64,000 nucleotides of DNA from Christiangramia sp. OXR-203 (GTDB lineage Bacteria; Bacteroidota; Bacteroidia; Flavobacteriales; Flavobacteriaceae). Numbering within the stretch: position 1 is the first letter of the stretch; every line of letters starts with the position of its first letter. The position numbers were made by a program, and so were the translations under genes. Location of the stretch: assembly GCF_034372165.1 (NCBI RefSeq), contig NZ_CP139698.1:2046001-2110000 (forward strand), read 5' to 3'. Positions 61,534 to 64,000 of this stretch are shown piece by piece. The notes beneath the pieces were generated by a model. That model did no database searches. It was not told the DNA's origin and worked only from the letters and a program-made list of their open reading frames with translations.

Positions 61534-61563
61534 ATTCAATAAAATTTGATTTTTGATACCAAA

Positions 61564-63855
61564 ATGAAAAAAATTATAATAATAATCCTGTTTCTCGAAA
61601 CGCTTTCCATAAAGGCACAAAATATAGTGCGCTACGACCTATATGTTCGTGATACCATCGTAAATTTTACGGGTAAGGAAAAACGTGCCATCGCAGTGAA
61701 CGGACAAATACCAATGCCAACGCTAACGTTCACAGAAGGCGACATTGCCGAAATTTATGTGCACAATGAGTTGGATGAAGAAACAGCCCTGCATTGGCAC
61801 GGTCTGTTTTTGCCCAATAAGGAAGATGGCGTACCTTACCTTACCCAAATGCCCATTCCGCCGCATACCGTCCATAAATATACCTTCCCAATCATACAGC
61901 ACGGGACCCATTGGTACCACAGCCATTTTGGGCTTCAGGAACAGATTGGTATGTATGGTTCTATGATTTTGAACAAGAGACCGGACGATAAGACCTTCAG
62001 AAAAGGCATTGACGACCTGCCCACCATTCCCATAGTATTGAGCGAATGGACGGACTTGAAACCAGAAAATGTGCATCGTATGCTCCACAACGCATCCGAC
62101 TGGTTTGCCATACAAAAAGGGACTACACAGAGTTATGCCGAGGCTATTAAAAAGGGGCACTTTAAAACAAAACTTCATAATGAATGGAAACGGATGCTTG
62201 CAATGGACGTGAGCGATGTGTATTATGACAAATTCCTCATCAATGGCAAAAGTGAAAATGAAGATACATCCCTCAAGGGCTTAAAAGCTGGCGATAAAGT
62301 ACGGCTGCGCGTTTCAAATGGCGGTGCTTCCAGTTATTTTTGGCTTACCTACGCCGGTGGTAAAATAACCGTGGTGGCCAACGACGGTAATGATGTGGAA
62401 CCTGTGGATGTTGATAGAATGTTTATTGCTGTATCAGAAACCTATGATGTGGTTGTTACCATTCCTGCGGACAATACTGCCTTTGAATTTTTAGTAACAC
62501 CGGAAGACCGTACAAAATCGGCTTCCATATATCTTGGAGAGGGCATTAAAAAACTTACGGAACGGCTTCCAAAACTGAAATATTTTGAAGGTATGGAAAT
62601 GATGAACGAAATGATGAAGATGAACGGCGATCTGGACCAAATGGGAATGAGTATGAGTATGCAGCAAATGGATATGAACGTGGTGATGTATCCTGAAATA
62701 ACCGGTCCTGAGGATAACGGAAAAGACAAGAAAATGGAAATGGATGGCGAAGATCCTAATGGCCACAAAATCGATGGAAAACAGGATATGGATGGAATGA
62801 AGATGAGCGAAGCTATGTACAAGAGCAACGAACTTGCAAACATTACGACCCTCAACTACGCTATGTTGAAATCGCCTACGGTAACAAAACTTCCACAGGA
62901 TGCACCCATAAAGGAACTGCACTTTACGTTAACCGGCAATATGAACCGTTATGTTTGGAGCTTGGACAATAAGGTTATTTCAGAAAGCGATAAAATATTA
63001 ATAAAAAAAGGGGAGAAAGTAAGGATTACCCTGTATAACAATTCAATGATGCGACACCCGATGCACCTGCACGGCCACGACTTTAGGTTGCTCAACAGCC
63101 AAGGCGAGTATGCACCGCTAAAAAATGTAGTGGATATTATGCCTATGGAAACCGATGTTATCGAGTTTGAGGCCAATGTAGAAGGCGACTGGTTTTTTCA
63201 CTGCCACATATTGTACCATATGATGAGCGGTATGGGCAGGGTTTTCAGTTATGAAAACCAAGAGCCAAATCCTTTGATACCAAACCCTGAATTGGCGTTA
63301 AGAAAATTAAAAGGTGACGACCGGGATTTCCACCTGATGGTAGAAAACGATTTTGCGACCAACGGAAATGATGGATTGCTGATGGCTCAAAGTACACGAT
63401 GGAGTTTTGGCACCGAATGGCGTTTGGGCTACAATGATATGCACGGTTATGAAACAGAAACACACATAGGAAGGTATATTGGAAAAATGCAGTGGCTGAT
63501 ACCGTTTGTTGGGTTTGATTGGCGCTATAGAAAATTGGGACATAATGAGGTTGAGGAAAATTTGTTTAGCCAAAAAAACACCAAAGATAAACGCTCTTTA
63601 GTGAGCATAGGAGTCAATTACACCCTACCGATGTTGGTAATGGCACAAGCAGAAATATTTACGGACGGTAATATCAGGTTACAATTTGAGCGCAATGATA
63701 TACCCGTAACCCAAAGGTTGCGTATGAACCTGATGTGGAATACAGATAAGGAATATATGGCAGGTTTGCGTTATATCACAACACGTAATTTGGGGATTAC
63801 CACTCATTTCGACAGTGATATGGGTTTTGGAGTCGGTCTTAATTTAAATTATTAA
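61564..63855 (+). CDS. Second multicopper oxidase with C-terminal CopB-like beta-barrel
   Basis: From ATG 61564 (MKKIIIIILFLETLSIKAQ, a signal peptide; the in-frame 61546 start adds six residues) this 763-residue protein has the same plan as 35233. Ligand motifs are LHWHGLFLP, WYHSHFGLQ, RHPMHLHGHDF and FHCHILYHMMSG. The Met-rich insert is present (MGMSMSMQQMDMNVVM) and the C-terminal barrel ends GVGLNLNY. It is diverged from the first copy. It lies next to the HMA-DUF3347 fusion. Confidence 0.92.
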   Translation: MKKIIIIILFLETLSIKAQNIVRYDLYVRDTIVNFTGKEKRAIAVNGQIPMPTLTFTEGDIAEIYVHNELDEETALHWHGLFLPNKEDGVPYLTQMPIPPHTVHKYTFPIIQHGTHWYHSHFGLQEQIGMYGSMILNKRPDDKTFRKGIDDLPTIPIVLSEWTDLKPENVHRMLHNASDWFAIQKGTTQSYAEAIKKGHFKTKLHNEWKRMLAMDVSDVYYDKFLINGKSENEDTSLKGLKAGDKVRLRVSNGGASSYFWLTYAGGKITVVANDGNDVEPVDVDRMFIAVSETYDVVVTIPADNTAFEFLVTPEDRTKSASIYLGEGIKKLTERLPKLKYFEGMEMMNEMMKMNGDLDQMGMSMSMQQMDMNVVMYPEITGPEDNGKDKKMEMDGEDPNGHKIDGKQDMDGMKMSEAMYKSNELANITTLNYAMLKSPTVTKLPQDAPIKELHFTLTGNMNRYVWSLDNKVISESDKILIKKGEKVRITLYNNSMMRHPMHLHGHDFRLLNSQGEYAPLKNVVDIMPMETDVIEFEANVEGDWFFHCHILYHMMSGMGRVFSYENQEPNPLIPNPELALRKLKGDDRDFHLMVENDFATNGNDGLLMAQSTRWSFGTEWRLGYNDMHGYETETHIGRYIGKMQWLIPFVGFDWRYRKLGHNEVEENLFSQKNTKDKRSLVSIGVNYTLPMLVMAQAEIFTDGNIRLQFERNDIPVTQRLRMNLMWNTDKEYMAGLRYITTRNLGITTHFDSDMGFGVGLNLNY

Positions 63856-64000
63856 TGGAAAATTATGTCCATTCCATCATTGGTAAATTCAAAAATAGAA
63901 TTTCTACGTCATCAAAAAGGAAATTAGGTTTTTCATACGGCGTTAGATTTCCAACTTGTAAAAATTAATGAATTAACAATCGAAAAAGATGGCAGATGTT
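63856..64000. other. Right-edge region, no supported gene
   Basis: Only a 38-codon frame overlapping the oxidase stop (63855-63971) and an ATG at 63989 near the edge are present. Neither can be judged from what is visible. Confidence 0.3.

Noticed and set aside
63855-63971. 38-codon frame overlapping the last oxidase stop
   Set aside because: Composition is unremarkable, with no motif and no support beyond being open.

Overview
The window looks like a metal-resistance and stress-adaptation island of a marine or soil flavobacterium (Bacteroidota, probably Flavobacteriaceae). The evidence is low-GC coding sequence, Bacteroidota-specific families (HYC_CC_PP proteins, DUF3347, WG repeats, arm-DNA-binding tyrosine recombinase), one TAnnTTTG-type promoter, and fused MerTP mercury importers. 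No rRNA, tRNA or CRISPR array was seen.

Layout. (1) 1-7.9 kb, minus strand: a decaying copper/envelope module (DUF3347, DUF305, a beta-barrel remnant, APC permease, Tat-type multicopper oxidase, Met-rich lipoprotein, SHOCT, DUF302, acidic His/Met lipoprotein, DUF2231, ion channel). At least three of its genes are broken by identifiable small lesions. (2) 8.2-9.0 kb: a wrecked tyrosine recombinase marking an element boundary. (3) 9.3-12.7 kb: CPH-type (CopB) copper ATPase coupled to an MFS exporter. (4) 12.7-26.3 kb, minus strand: a metabolic/stress cluster with PRPP synthetase, NMP/thymidine phosphorylase, beta-CASP ribonuclease, ATP-cone nuclease, universal stress proteins, FbaB aldolase, archaeal-type GAPDH, APC permease, NDH-2, and membrane proteins with lycopene-cyclase-like and AlbA-like domains. 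(5) 26.4-28.8 kb: small metal-related proteins (DUF5676, SHOCT, HMA, DUF2933-like, WG repeat) and an HMA-AraC regulator. (6) 29-50.4 kb: divergent HYC_CC_PP genes, then plus-strand CusA, TolC, multicopper oxidase with beta-barrel, permease and an intact second version of module 1, ending in CusB. (7) 50.4-55.3 kb: HMA-AraC regulator and a mercury locus (ArsR, two MerTP, flavin disulfide reductase, GDCCVxC protein, CsoR-like regulator, thioredoxin-like protein). (8) 55.5-64 kb: HMA-AraC regulator, four-helix Csp-like copper protein, CopA ATPase, HMA chaperone, a broken MtfA-like peptidase, HMA-DUF3347 fusion and a second multicopper oxidase with beta-barrel.

How the parts fit. Copper or silver would be bound by HMA chaperones and the Csp-like bundle, pumped from the cytoplasm by CopA and CopB ATPases, oxidised and buffered in the periplasm by multicopper oxidases, DUF3347 and Met/His-rich lipoproteins, and expelled by the CusABC-like RND pump. 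Mercury would enter through MerTP and meet the atypical flavoenzyme. Three small regulators fusing an HMA-like CxxC domain to an AraC-type DNA-binding domain sit beside the metal genes and are the most likely dedicated sensors.

The strongest unusual observations are: two diverged, oppositely oriented versions of the same module, one decaying by traceable slippage and nonsense events; the HMA-AraC regulators, with a 33-bp identical repeat near one of them; an array of hairpins with related loops at 42.9-43.3 kb; and the PRPP/NMP-phosphorylase/ATP-cone nuclease/beta-CASP cluster.
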